DNA of 64,000 bases from positions 18,677,569 to 18,741,568 of the forward strand of contig OW388302.1 in NCBI GenBank assembly GCA_936450465.1, read 5' to 3'. The DNA comes from Gibbula magus (lineage: Eukaryota > Mollusca > Gastropoda > Trochida > Trochidae). Each line of letters begins with the position of its first letter. Position 1 is the first letter of the stretch. The notes under the pieces are model-generated. The model was given only the letters and a program-made list of their open reading frames with translations. It ran no database searches and was not told the origin of the DNA. This document shows positions 23,612-35,843 of the stretch, piece by piece. The position numbers and the translations under genes were made by a program.

Positions 23612-23714
23612 ACAGCACAGGAAGATGCGTCAGTGTGGAAGAATGTCCCTGTGTAGATGAGGACGGAGTTACCTACGCGCCTGAAACAACCTTCACTAGG
23701 AACTGTCAAACTTG
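23612..23714 (+). CDS. Exon: end of TIL domain, VWC-like start
   Basis: It completes a His codon and reads STGRCVSVEECPCVDEDGVT, then YAPETTFTRNCQT. RCVSxEECPC closes the TIL domain opened at 18059, and the rest resembles the segment linking TIL to a VWC-like CSC motif. The acceptor is TTGATTTGCAG and the donor GTAAGA at 23715; phases are 1 in and 2 out. Confidence 0.9.
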
Positions 23715-23843
23715 GTAAGAGTTTCTCCTTTTCAGACTTATCTCCCCTTCACAGTTATCTGCCATTAGTTTTCCCTATTGTGCTATGTTGAATGAATGTC
23801 TTCTTTTTCTTCCTCAAGCCTTCTCTGTGGTGGTTTGTTCCAG

Positions 23844-24010
23844 CTCCTGTTTAGACGGCAGTATCCAGTGCGAAGGTCCGGAGTGCAATGAGTGCGAGGA
23901 CTACCAACACAGCTGCGGCCAAGTGCAGGGAATGCTCGTTTGTATCAACGAAACCAAAGTATGTGATGGCATGCAGGACTGCTATGACAGATCTGATGAA
24001 GTCAATTGCA
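23844..24010 (+). CDS. Exon: CSC segment and LDLa-1
   Basis: It completes Cys and reads SCLDGSIQCEGPECNECEDY, then QHSCGQVQGMLVCINETKVC and DGMQDCYDRSDEVNC. The first part is the usual C-x-C-DG-x-x-x-C. The second is an LDL-receptor class A repeat with the calcium-binding acidic cluster CDG-x-x-DC-x-x-x-SDE-x-x-C. The acceptor TTGTTCCAG fits the phase; a pyrimidine-rich AG at 23818 would break the frame. The donor is GTACGT at 24011, leaving in phase 1. Confidence 0.92.
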
Positions 24011-24193
24011 GTACGTACACATATACCACGGTATCTTATATTTGATGTAGGATCTATATGATAACTATATGATAAATAGTATTGATGGCATACCGTTTGG
24101 AGTTCAGCGGCTTGCCTCTCCATTATTCATCAATTGAATTGATACTTTCAGTTTATTAACCCTGCAGATGTACTCACAGATATTGATCCTTCA

Positions 24194-25866
24194 GGTGTCG
24201 TAACAGTACACCTTTATCTTCTTAACAGTACACCTTTATCTTCTTAACAGTACACCTTTATCTTCTTAACAGTACACCTTTATCTTCTTAACAGTACACC
24301 TTTATCTTCTTAACTGTACACCTTTATCTTCTTAACAGTACACTTTTCTCTTCTTAACAGTACACATTTATCCTCTTAACAGAGCACCTTTATCTTCTTA
24401 ACAATGCATATTTATCTTCTTAACAATACGTCTTTATCTTCATAACAATACATCTTTATCTTCTTAACAATACACCTTTATCTTATCAACAGTACACCTT
24501 TATCTTCTCAACAGTACATCTTTATCTTCGTAACAGTACACATTTCTCTTCTTAACAGTACACCTTTATCTTCTTAACAATACATATTTATCTTCTTAAC
24601 AATACACCTTTATCTTCTCAACAGTACACCTTTATCTTCTTAACAGTACATCTTTATCTTCGTAACAGTACACATTTCTCTTCTTAACAGTACATCTTTA
24701 TCTTCTTAACAGTACACCTTTATCTTCTTAACAGTACATTTTTATCCTCTTAACAGTACACCTTTATCTTCTTAACAATGCATCTTTATCTTCTTAACAG
24801 TACACCTTTATCTTCTTAACAATATACATTTATCTTCTTAACAATACACATTTATCCTCTTTAACAGTGCACCTTTCCCATCTTAACAATACACCTTTAT
24901 ATTCTTAACAATACATTTGTATCTTCTTAACAAAACACCTTTCTCTTCTTAACAGTACATCTTTATCGTCTTAAAAGTACATCTTTATCTTTTTAACAGT
25001 TCACCTTTCTCTTCTTAACAATACATCTTTATCTTCTTAACAATACATCTTTATCTTCTTAACATTACATCTTTATCTTCTTAACAGTACATCTTTATCT
25101 TCTTAACAATACATCTTTATCTTCTTAACAATACATCTTTATCTTCTTAACAATATACATTTATCTTCTTAATAGTACATCTTTTTCTTCTTAACAGTAC
25201 ATCTTTTTCTTCTTAAAAGTATATATTCATCTTCGTAACAATACATCTTTATCTTCTTAACAATACATTTTTATCTTCTTAACAGTTCACCTTTCTCTTC
25301 TTAACAGTACATCTTTATCTTCTTAACAATACATCTTTATCTTCGTAATAGTACACTTTTCTCTTCTTAACAGTACATCTTTATCTTCTTAACAGTTCAC
25401 CTTTATCTTCTAAACAATACACCTTTATCCTCTTAACAGTACATCTTTATCTTCTCAACAATACATCTTTATCTGCTTAACAGTACACATTTATCTTCTT
25501 AACAATACACATTTATCTTCTTAACAAAACATCTTTATCTTCTTAACACTAACCTTTATCTTCTTAACAGTGCACCTTTATCTTCTTAACAATACACCTT
25601 TATCTGCTTAAAAATACATCTTTATCTTCTTAACAATACACCTTTATCTTCTTAACAGTACATCTTTATCTTCTTAACAGTACACCTTTATCTTCTTAAC
25701 AATACACCTTTCTCTTCTTAACAGTACATCTTTATCTCCTTAACAGTACATCTTTATCCTCTTAACAATACACCTTCATCTTCTAAACAGTACACCTTTA
25801 TCTTCTTAACAGTATAGTTTTATCATAATAATATGCACATTTATCTTCGTAACAGTACACCTCAAT
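24194..25866. repeat. 22-bp satellite with acceptor-like motif
   Basis: About 75 copies of a unit like CTTAACAGTACACCTTTATCTT. Each unit contains TTTATCTTCTTAACAG, a pyrimidine-rich stretch followed by CAG, i.e. a 3-prime splice-site look-alike. Frequent variants are AACAATACA and AACAGTACATC. Confidence 0.95.
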
Positions 25867-26036
25867 CTACTTCCGAATGTTTAAACACTGAAACCATTTA
25901 AACAATTGTTTTAAAATACACTCAAGTAATAATTCAGCTCAGGTTTCCATTTCGTGAAGGAGTGTCTTCAATACGATTATTCTTTAACATATACTGTGTT
26001 GTGACGGAACATTCTTCAAGGCTTTGTTGTTTTCAG

Positions 26037-26153
26037 ACGTCACATGTACAGAACATCAGTTCACCTGTGATTCTGGACAATGTGTGACACCGGCAGATGT
26101 CACGTGTAATGGGCATAAAGAATGTGACGACGGTTCGGATGAAGACGACTGTT
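26037..26153 (+). CDS. Exon: LDLa-2
   Basis: It encodes CTEHQFTCDSGQCVTPADVT, then CNGHKECDDGSDEDDC. All six cysteines and the C-x-x-x-x-x-C-x-DGSDE-x-x-C calcium site are present. The acceptor is GTTGTTTTCAG and the donor GTGAGT at 26154. This symmetric 1-1 phase exon is typical of shuffled LDLa modules. Confidence 0.97.
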
Positions 26154-26364
26154 GTGAGTATCCAAACGTGACTTCTACCTATTCCTTCTTCTACTCGTAA
26201 TTGTACCCCTTCTGTACTTCTACTCGTAGAACAAGGATTAGCCTACTATTAATATAATGCTGTACTTAACACAAATTCAGGTACAATATCAGGCCGACCA
26301 TCGGGCCGGTAAGGTCGTTTTCTACACTGCTATTATTACTAATACGTGGACTTGTACACTACTT

Positions 26365-26392
26365 GTACTACTACTACTACTACTACTACTAT

Positions 26393-26455
<63 letters not shown>

Positions 26456-26600
26456 AATTATTGCTTGAACTACTGCTACTACTACTACTACTTATACTGC
26501 TACTATCACTAGTTGTCATACTACTGCTGCTATTGCTAATAATATAACTATTACTACTACTATAACTATTACTACTACTTTAACTAATGTTACTTTTATT
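26365..26600. repeat. (CTA)n microsatellite
   Basis: A near-perfect CTA run to about 26455, then interrupted repeats. The poly-Leu and poly-Ser frames are translations of the repeat only. Confidence 0.97.
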
Positions 26601-26685
26601 AATACTGCTATGCTCATGGCAAACCACACACGTCTTGGAAGATGGACCTACACTGTTCAAAGTTGCAATTATCTCTTTATCCCAG

Positions 26686-26805
26686 ATGAGTGCCATGACG
26701 ACTGGTTCCAGTGTGAGAATAATAACACAATTTGTATCCCGCCGAGCTTTCTCTGTGATGCTGATCCAGACTGTACCGATGCTTCAGATGAAAAAGATTG
26801 TGTCG
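26686..26805 (+). CDS. Exon: LDLa-3
   Basis: It reads ECHDDWFQCENNNTICIPPS, then FLCDADPDCTDASDEKDCV. Six cysteines and the C-DADPDC-x-x-ASDE-x-DC calcium cluster are intact. The acceptor is TCTCTTTATCCCAG and the donor GTAAGG at 26806; phases are 1 in and 1 out. Confidence 0.97.
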
Positions 26806-27039
26806 GTAAGGACTTTTTAAATGCTTTCACCATATTTATCTTTGCCTACGATACCGACTCGTAATTTACAAAGGAAATTCAGATTTTTCTAACGTTGTAA
26901 AGTGTCCTTGATTGGACGAACACAAACATTGTTTTGAAGATGTGCGCGGAACTTCATTTAGCAGCATCATCCGTTATGTTGTTGCAAGACGAATAGGCCT
27001 CGGTGAATGATTCGTCGTTTTGATGAGAATGTACGATCT

Positions 27040-27560
27040 AAAGAAACAAAGACTGTCCTTCCTTTATCAGTTCCCTAAAGACGAAGAGAGTCCCTTCTTT
27101 ATCAGTTCCCTAAGGACAAAACAAGTCCTTCCTGTGTCAGTTCCCTTAAAACGAAGAAAGCCCCTCCTTTATCATTTCTCTAAGGACAAAGAGGTTCCTT
27201 CCTTTATCAGTCCCCTAAAGACGAAGATAGTCTCTCCTTTATCAGTTCCCTAAGGACAAAGCAAGTCCTTCCTGTGTCAGTTCCCTTAAGACGAAGAAAG
27301 CCCCTCCTATATCATTTCTCTAAGGACAAAGAGGTTCCTTCCTTTATCAGTTCCCTAAAGACGAAGATAGTCTCTCCTTTATCAGTTCCCTAAGGACAAA
27401 GCAAGTCCTTCCTGTGTCAGTTCCCTGAGGACAAAGCGAGTCCTTCCTTTATCAGTTCCCTATGGACAAAGAGAGTCCCTCTTTCATCTTTTCCCTAAGG
27501 ACAAAGCGAGTCCTTCCTTTATCAGTTCCCTAAGGACAAAGCGAGTCCCTCCTCTACAAC
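27040..27560. repeat. 35-bp minisatellite
   Basis: The unit is like GTCCTTCCTTTATCAGTTCC followed by CTAAGGACAAAGCGA. About 15 copies with variants; a two-unit block is repeated at 27060 and 27200-27390. Confidence 0.9.
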
Positions 27561-28032
27561 AACTCGGCAATCTGTAAGCCAGGACACTCTCTTTTATCCA
27601 ATGAACACAGTAATACCGTTCCGAGATAACAGGCCAAGACGCTGTGTACCCATGATGCGCACGTAAAATTCTCACTTACACCAAATACAATATTATCCCC
27701 TGTCGTGCAATTGGCAAGAGTGTATTATTCGCCTATAATTAAACAACTTTCACTTGATTACTTTCATATTTTGCATTTAGGTTTACCACAGGGAGTTTAT
27801 ACTTCCATAGACTTGGCATTATTGCAAAGGTCAGAGCGAAACTGAAGCTTTTCAGTGGAATATCTCAAGAACAGGTCACTGGATTATCTTCATGTTTTCC
27901 AGGAAGCCGGACGATGAGATTCTGATAACATTGACATTTTGAAAATATTTTCAACAAATCATGTTTCTGTTGACATCTAATTCTCACTACTAACTGTCAA
28001 CTCTTAATTAACCCTGGTTACTCACATTTCAG
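27561..28032. other. Intron, nothing recognised
   Basis: Non-coding sequence between the 35-bp array and the LDLa-4 acceptor. Confidence 0.4.
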
Positions 28033-28143
28033 AATGTCCGAAGAACGAGACGTTATGCGTAAACAACGACTCGTGTATCCCTAAGAACCGGACATGTGAT
28101 GGCCATGACGACTGTGGAGATATGTCTGACGAGACAGGATGCA
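28033..28143 (+). CDS. Exon: LDLa-4
   Basis: It encodes ECPKNETLCVNNDSCIPKNR, then TCDGHDDCGDMSDETGC. It is a complete LDLa repeat with the CDG-x-DDCGD-x-SDE calcium site, and has potential N-glycosylation sites (NET, NDS, NRT). The acceptor is CTCACATTTCAG and the donor GTAAGT at 28144; phases are 1 in and 1 out. Confidence 0.97.
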
Positions 28144-28149
28144 GTAAGT

Positions 28150-29640
28150 GTCATGACAGTCAGTCAGATAGAGAATACTGAACAGTTACAGTCAGATAGA
28201 GAATACTGAACAATTACAGTCAGATAGAGAATACTGAACAATTACAGTCAGTCAGATAGAGAATACTGAACAGTTACAGTCAGATAGAGAATACTGAACA
28301 ATTACAGTCAGATAGAGAATACTGAACAATTACAGTCAGTCAGATAGAGAATACTGAAAAATTACAGTCAGATAGATAGTGGATACTGAACAATTACAGT
28401 CAGTTAGATAAAGAATGCTAGACAATTACAGTCAGTCAGATATAGAATACTGAACAATTACAGTCAGATAGAGAATACTGAACAATTACAGTCAGTCAGA
28501 TAGAGAATACTGAAAAATTACAGTCAGATAGATAGTGGATACTGAACAATTACAGTCAGTTAGATAGAGAATGCTAGACAATTACAGTCAGTTAGATTGA
28601 GAATACTGAACAGTGTCAGTCAGTTAGATTGAGAATACTGAACAATGTCAGTCAGTTAGATAGGGAATACTGAACAACGTCAGTCAGTTAGATAGAGAAT
28701 ACTAGACCATTACAGTCAGTTAGATAGGGAATACTGAACAATGTCAGTCAGTTAGATAGAGAATACTGAACAATTACAGTCAGTTAGATAGAGAATACTG
28801 AACAATTACAGTCAGTTAGATTGAGAATACTGAACAATATCAGTCAGTTAGATTTAGAATACTAGACCATTACAGTCAGTTAGATAGGGAATACTGAAAA
28901 ATGTCAGTCAGTTAGATAAAGAATGCTAGACAATTACAGTCAGTTAGATAGAGAATACTGAACAATTTCAGTCAGTCAGATTGATAATACTGAACAATGT
29001 CAGTCAGTTAGATTGATAATACTGAACAATTACAGTCAGATAGATAGAGAATACTGAACAACGTCAGTCAGTTAGATAGAGAATACTGAACAATTACAGT
29101 CAGTTAGATAGATAGGGGATACTGAACAATGTCAGTCAGTTAGATAGATAGGGAATACTGAACAATGTCAGTCAGTTAGATAGATAGGGAATACTGAACA
29201 ATGTCAGTCAGTTAGATTGAGAATACTGCACAATTACAGTCAGTTAGATAGAGAATACTGAACAATTACAGTCAGTTAGATAGTGAATACTAGACAATTA
29301 CAGTCAGTTAGTTTGAGAATACTGAACAATATCAGTCAGTTAGATTGATAATACTGAACAATGTCAGTCAGATAGATAGGGAATACCGAACAATGTCAGT
29401 CAGTTAGATTGAGAATACTGCACAATTACAGTCAGTTAGATAGAGAATACTGAACAACGTCAGTCAGTTAGATAGGGAATACTGAACAATGTCAGTCAGT
29501 TAGATAGAGAATACTGAACAATTACAGTCAGTTATATAGTGAATACTAGACATTACAGTCAGTTAGATAGGGAATACTGAACAATTACACTCAGATAGAT
29601 AGGGAATACTGAATAATATCAGTCAGTTAGAGAATACTGC
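28150..29640. repeat. 28/32-bp minisatellite beginning 6 bp after the donor
   Basis: Units such as ACAGTCAGATAGAGAATACT plus GAACAATT, with frequent GTCAGTCAG extensions, start immediately after the LDLa-4 donor and end near 29640. About 50 copies with heavy point variation. Confidence 0.95.
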
Positions 29641-29935
29641 AAAGTGTCAGTTCGATAAAGGATACACTAAACAATTTCCCTCAGAAAAATAAATTCTGTT
29701 AACAGTGCCAAAAGATCAGTCGGATAGATATGTATTCTTATTGATGTCAATCCGGGAAAAACCTCAACGATGCCGATAACATAATATCATATCTTCTATC
29801 TTCTCGGTATCTGGCCAGCGGATGCTCATTTTATTTTGTTCAGGATATCCGTCTTAAAGGGTATTGAATTTTACTAGAAGATACGGATCTACTTATATGA
29901 ATAGAAACTAAATCAATCGTTGTTATTTTTTTCAG

Positions 29936-29950
29936 CAACACCGACCGCAC
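29936..29950 (+). CDS. 15-nt microexon (Thr/Pro linker)
   Basis: Between TTTTTTTCAG and GTAAGT lie 15 bases that, joined in phase 1, encode TTPT plus one base of Ala. Both splice sites are strong and the phase is 1-1 like its neighbours. It occupies the same place as the Ser/Pro/Thr linker exons upstream of later domain copies, so it is probably their short equivalent. It is too short to be supported by coding statistics. Confidence 0.65.
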
Positions 29951-30295
29951 GTAAGTAATACACCTAGTTTATGAACAGATTATAATAATACATCATACAA
30001 TCCGATTCTGCTTTTTGAAGACAATAGAATAATATAAATCGACAGTTTTCTTGTTGGCCTACATCAGAAGTCAAACGTTTCATGTATGTGGGCCAATACA
30101 ACGGATCAAGGACCTTATTATGCGGAAACGCTAATACCAGAATAGGGAAATGTTCATGCTTCAGTTACACCACAGTAAATAATCAATTCGAAATTTGAAA
30201 TATATTTTTAAAAACCTTCAAATTCCAATCGAGGGACTCGGACTTGAGCAGATGGGTATGTCCAACATTGTTTTGGTCCTGTTTGTTGTATGTCC

Positions 30296-30735
30296 TTTTT
30301 GTTGGCAGTGCAGTCAGCATGTGTTTCTCTATCAGCAAGTGTTTCTGTATCAGCATGTGTTTTTCTATCAGCAAGTGTTTCTGTATCAGCAAGTGTTTCT
30401 GTATCAGCAAGTGTTTCTATTTCAGCAAGTGTTTCTGTATCAGCAAGTGTTTCTATATCAGCAAGTGTTCTACACGCAGGTTTTGGTGCAATGCTACACT
30501 GAATGTCAGCGTAGTACCACTCATGGTTCGTTTGTTCCAGCCGATGTTCGCAGGTTTCACCGCAATGCATAGCCACATGGCGTTGCGGACTTTCTCCCTG
30601 CCATAATACTAACAACCGCGATATAAGTGAAATACTCTTGAAAGCGGCGTTAAACCCTAACTCACCTCACCTCACCTAAATCAGCAAGTGTTTCTATGTC
30701 AGCAAGTGTTTCTTTGTCAGCAAGTGTTTCTGTAT
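30296..30735. repeat. 18-bp minisatellite, two blocks, with SINE-like tail between
   Basis: Units of CAGCAAGTGTTTCTGTAT (18 bp) occupy 30296-30475 and 30680-30735. Between them (about 30478-30680) lies sequence ending GCGGCGTTAAACCCTAACTC followed by CACCT repeats, which resembles 3-prime ends of short interspersed elements I recall from molluscs. The SINE-like piece appears to have split the array. Open frames in several phases reflect the 6-codon period. Confidence 0.75.
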
Positions 30736-31078
30736 AAACCCTGGAGAAATCACAATAAATCCTTTCTCATGCACAGTTCAATTAATCATATTATAATAGT
30801 TTATGTAAATGATAAATATAATTGTGGTGAGATAATAATCAAAGTCGAGGGTTTTATTAAGTATGTGAGGCCAGGTGACCCAGAATGAACGATGCTTGAG
30901 AGAATTTGAGTGTGCAATACATATATATGATAGCTACAATATCAAATGTCAAGCCTACGATAATATGCTATGAAAAAAATTCAAATTCGATGCCAGTTCT
31001 TTCAAAACAAGGATAATTGAAAAAAAAACAGTTGTACTTTTTCCGGGTAGGGTGATGTTGAAATATTCTGTGAAGAAT

Positions 31079-34000
31079 CAAACATACCCTATACACCCGA
31101 GACGACTTCTATACACCCGAGACGACTCCTATATACCCGAGACGACTTCTATACACCCGAGACGACTCCTATATACCCGAGACGACTTCTATATACCCGA
31201 GACGACTCCTATATACCCGAGACGACTCCTATATACCCGAGACGACTCCTATATACCCGAGACGACTTCTATATACCCGAGACGACTCCTATATACCCGA
31301 GACGACTTCTATATACCCGAGACGACACCTATATACCTGAGACGACTCGTATATACGCGAGACGACACCTATATACCCGAGACGACTTCTATATACCCGA
31401 GACGACTCCTATATACCTGAGACGACTCGTATATACGCGAGACGACTCCTATATACCCGAGACGACTTCTATATACCCGAGACGACACCTATATACCTGA
31501 GACGACTCGTATATACGCGAGACGACACCTATATACCCGAGACGACTTCTATATACCCGAGACGACACCTATATACCTGAGACGACTCGTATATACGCGA
31601 GACGACTCCTATATACCCGAGACGACTTCTATATACCCGAGACGACTCCTATATACCCGAAACGACTCCTATATACCCGAGACGACTTCTATATACCCGA
31701 GACGACTCCTATATACCCGAGACGACTTCTATATACCCGAGACGACACCTATATACCTGAGACGACTCGTATATACGCGAGACGACACCTTTATACGCGA
31801 TACGACTCCTTTATACGCGAGACGACTCCTATATACCCGAGACGACTCCTATATACCCGAGACGACTCCTATATACCCGAGACGACTCCTATATACCCGA
31901 GACGACTTCTATATACCTGAGACGACTCCTTTATACGCGATACGACTCCTTTATACGCGAGACGACTCCTATATACCCGAGACGACTCCTATATACCCGA
32001 GACGACTCCTATATACCCGAGACGACTCCTATATACCCGAGACGACTTCTATATACCCGAGACGACTCCTATATACCCGAGACGACTTCTATATACCCGA
32101 GACGACACCTATATACCTGAGACGACTCGTATATACGCGAGACGACACCTATATACCTGAGACGACTCCTTTATACGCGATACGACTCCTTTATACGCGA
32201 GACGACTTCTATATACCCGAGACGACTCCTATATACCCGAGACGACTTCTATATACCCGAGACGACTCCTATATACCCGAGACGACTTCTATATACCCGA
32301 GACGACACCTATATACCTGAGACGACTCGTATATACGCGAGACGACACCTATATACCTGCGACGACTCGTATATACCTGAGACGACTCCTTTAAACGCGA
32401 TACGACTCCTTTATACGCGAGACGACTCCTTTATACCCGAGACGACTCCTATATACCCGAGACGACTCCTATATACCCGAGACGACTCCTTTATACGCGA
32501 TACGACTCCTATATACCCGAGACGACTCCTATATACCCGAGACGACTTCTATATACCCGAGACGACTCCTATATACCCGAGACGACTTCTATATACCCGA
32601 GACGACACCTATATACCTGAGACGACTCGTATATACGCGAGACGACACCTATATACCTGAGACGACTCGTATATACCTGAGACGACTCGTATATACCTGA
32701 GACGACTCCTTTATACGCGATACGACTCCTTTATACGCGATACGACTCCTTTATACGCGAGACGACTCCTATATACCCGAGACGACTCCTATATACCCGA
32801 GACGACTCCTATATACCCGAGACGACTCCTATATACCCGAGACGACTTCTATATACCCGAGACGACTCATATATACCCGAGACGACTTCTATATACCCGA
32901 GACGACACCTTTATACCTGAGACGACTCGTATATACGCGAGACGACACCTATATACCTGAGACGACTCCTTTATACGCGATACGACTCCTTTATACGCGA
33001 GACGACTTCTATATACCCGAGACGACTCCTATATACCCGAGACGACTTCTATATACCCGAGACGACTCCTATATACCCGAGACGACTTCTATATACCCGA
33101 GACGACACCTGTATACCTGAGACGACTCGTATATACGCGAGACGACACCTATATACCTGAGACGACTCGTATATACGCGAGACGACACCTATATACCTGA
33201 GACGACTCGTATATACCTGAGACGACTCCTTTATACGCGATACGACTCCTTTATACGCGAGACGACTCCTTTATACCCGAGACGACTCCTATATACCCGA
33301 GACGACTCCTATATACCCGAGACGACTTCTATATACCCGAGACGACACCTATATACCTGAGACGACTCGTATATACGCGAGACGACACCTATATACCTGA
33401 GACGACTCGTATATACCTGAGACGACTCGTATATACCTGAGACGACTCCTTTATACGCGATACGACTCCTTTATACGCGAGACGACTCCTATATACCCGA
33501 GACGACTCCTATATACCCGAGACGACTCCTATATACCCGAGACGACTCCTATATACCCGAGACGACTTCTATATACCCAAGACGACTCATATATACCCGA
33601 GACGACTTCTATATACCCGAGACGACACCTATATACCTGAGACGACTCGTATATACGCGAGACGACACCTATATACCTGAGACGACTCGTATATACCTGA
33701 GACGACTCGTATATACCTGAGACGACTCCTTTATACGCGATACGACTCCTTTATACGCGAGACGACTCCTATATACCCGAGACGACTTCTATATACCCGA
33801 GACGACACCTATATACCTGAGACGACTCGTATATACGCGAGACGACACCTATATACCTGAGACGACTCGTATATACCTGAGACGACTCGTATATACCTGA
33901 GACGACTCCTTTATACGCGATACGACTCCTTTATACGCGAGACGACTCCTATATACCCGAGACAACTCCTATATACCCGAGACGACTCCTATATACCCGA

Positions 34001-34590
34001 GACGACTCCTATATACCCGAGACGACTTCTATATACCCGAGACGACTCCTATATACCCGAGACGACTTTTATATACCCGAGACGACACCTATATACCTGA
34101 GACGACTCATATATACGCGAGACGACGCCTATATACCTGAGACGACTCCTTTATACGCGATACGACTCCTTTATACGCGAGACGACTTCTATATACCCGA
34201 GACGACTCCTATATACCCGAGACGACTTCTATATACCCGAGACGACACCTATATACCTGAGACGACTCGTATATACGCGAGACGACACCTATATACCTGA
34301 GACGACTCCTTTATACGCGATACGACTCCTTTATACGCGAGACGACTCCTATATACCCGAGACGACACCTATATACCCGAGACGACACCTATATACCCGA
34401 GACGACACCTATATACCTGAGACGACTCCTTTATACGCGATACGACTCCTATATAACTGGGACGACACCTATATACCCGAGACGACACCTATATACCCGA
34501 GACGACACCTATATACGCGAGACTACTCCTATATACGCGAGACGACTCCTATAAACCCGGGACGACTCATATATACGCGAGACGACTCCT
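31079..34590. repeat. 20-bp satellite, about 175 units
   Basis: The unit is GACGACTCCTATATACCCGA with fixed variants (TTCTATATACCC, TCGTATATACGC, TCCTTTATACGC, ACCTATATACCT) that recur in the same order, giving higher-order repeats of several hundred bp. The variant CGTATATACG is a perfect palindrome. It is intronic and shows no coding logic; the 122-codon frame at its left edge is repeat translation. Confidence 0.98.
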
Positions 34591-34818
34591 AACCGGGGAT
34601 GTAGCTCAGTTGGTAGAGTGTCCGCTTATCCGGAAGGCCGGGGTTCGATTCCCAGTCGCGTCATACCATAAGACGTTAAAAGATGGGAGTTGCTGCCTTG
34701 CTCGACACTCAGCATTATAAGGACAGAACAACGCTTTAACTGGCGCTGCACTGTGGCTGCCGGGTGCTATTTGCACACAACAAATTTCCATTGTACACTG
34801 TATTACGGACAATAAAGA

Positions 34819-34860
<42 letters not shown>

Positions 34861-34879
34861 GTTATTATTATTATTATTA
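34591..34879 (+). mobile_element. tRNA-derived SINE inserted in the 20-bp satellite
   Basis: The head contains TAGCTCAGTTGGTAGAG (A box) and GGTTCGATTCC (B box) at tRNA spacing. The anticodon stem mispairs and the acceptor stem does not close, so it is a SINE head rather than a tRNA gene. A body of about 170 bp follows, ending CAATAAAGAGTT and an (ATT)n tail. The 20-bp satellite resumes right after the tail (34880-34906), showing that the SINE inserted into the array. Confidence 0.85.
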
Positions 34880-34906
34880 TATATCCGAGACGACTCCTAT
34901 ATAGCC
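34880..34906. repeat. Residual 20-bp satellite beyond the SINE
   Basis: CCGAGACGACTCCTATATAG is a last satellite unit on the far side of the SINE tail. Confidence 0.85.
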
Positions 34907-35074
34907 TTCAACGCACATACAAAATGATTTAAGCCTATCATTGTTTAGAATAGACTCCAGAAGTTAGTTTACGAACAATTAGCAATCCTATCACCATATG
35001 ATTGATGATTATGTTGGTAGGATGATGATAATAAAACATAAAACATCTACATTGCATCATGTTTGTTTTAACAG

Positions 35075-35325
35075 CTCCTTGCGAAATAGTCCCGGTTGCT
35101 AGCGGATATTTGAATCTGACCAACGCTGATAACGGCGACCAACTTGACGTTGATTCCGGAATGGTTGAAGTGACTGCGAACAGTGACTCGGAGGTTAAGC
35201 TCATCCTGAGCATCATAGCTGAACCTGGCACCGACACCAGACTCTTCAACATCAGCTTCACCGTGGTCGGAGAAAACACTGTCCAATTTACCGTGATCAA
35301 TTCATTCGGAGGCACTGTACAGGAG
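35075..35325 (+). CDS. Exon: repeat domain module 1, first half
   Basis: It reads PPCEIVPVASGYLNLTNADN, then SGMVEVTANSDSEVKLILSI, IAEPGTDTRLFNISFTVVGE and NTVQFTVINSFGGTVQE. It aligns along its length with the first-half exons of modules 2 to 5 (CEIxxV, EPGTxT, FNxxxVVG, N-T/I-x-F). Short alternating hydrophobic segments suggest a beta-sandwich. I do not recognise a named family. The acceptor is GTTTTAACAG and the donor GTGAGA; phases are 1 in and 0 out. It is the most diverged copy. Confidence 0.85.
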
Positions 35326-35843
35326 GTGAGAACATAGTCGAGTAATATTTTGCTTTGAATTGTCCCAGCTTCACATTGATGAATTTTCTCATAGATGGAA
35401 TGGGTGTTACCTTACCCTTACGTAGCGATTGTAACAATGCGAATATGCTCAAGAAGCTCACGTGACACTCAAAGTAGACCCATATTGTGGACGTATTTGA
35501 AGAACGTTTGAAAATAACGACAATATTTACCTGATGAATGTGAGATCCTTCTGTGTGTGTTACCACGTAAACACTCAAACTACATGTAGTAAGTTTCAGA
35601 CTAAAACTCATGTTAATGAGTTGTATATCCTTTGTTAAGTGTCTGTTACTGTCCTTCATCTGTACAGTCTGCACTCTAATGATCACACGAAAGATGCGGT
35701 GCTGCCTTGGGTCAGTATAAGTGCTGCATGCTCAGACATATATATCTGTGTCTGTTGTCACAGAACATCGTAGTGAGGTGCCCTAGATTCAAGGCGTAGA
35801 GATCTGGATATGGTGCCGTAATAACCATCTTGTTTGTTTACAG
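35326..35843. other. Intron of module 1, no satellite
   Basis: Unique-looking sequence. Unlike modules 2 to 4, this central intron (518 bp) contains no 39-bp array. Confidence 0.5.

Noticed and set aside
23818..23843. Earlier acceptor (CTCAAG at 23818) for the LDLa-1 exon
   Set aside because: It has a better pyrimidine tract but puts the exon out of frame with the preceding phase-2 donor; the TTCCAG at 23843 restores the CSC motif.
26257..26547. Poly-leucine protein frame
   Set aside because: It is a translation of the CTA microsatellite.
31052..31420. 122-codon open frame with YIPETTxIYPRRLLYTRDD repeats
   Set aside because: This is the 20-bp satellite read over a 60-bp cycle; several frames are open and none shows coding constraint.
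31079..34590. CRISPR array
   Set aside because: The units are contiguous without unique spacers, and the context is a eukaryotic intron.
34591..34665. Functional tRNA gene
   Set aside because: A and B boxes are present, but the anticodon stem has mismatches, the acceptor stem does not close and a SINE body with an ATT tail follows.
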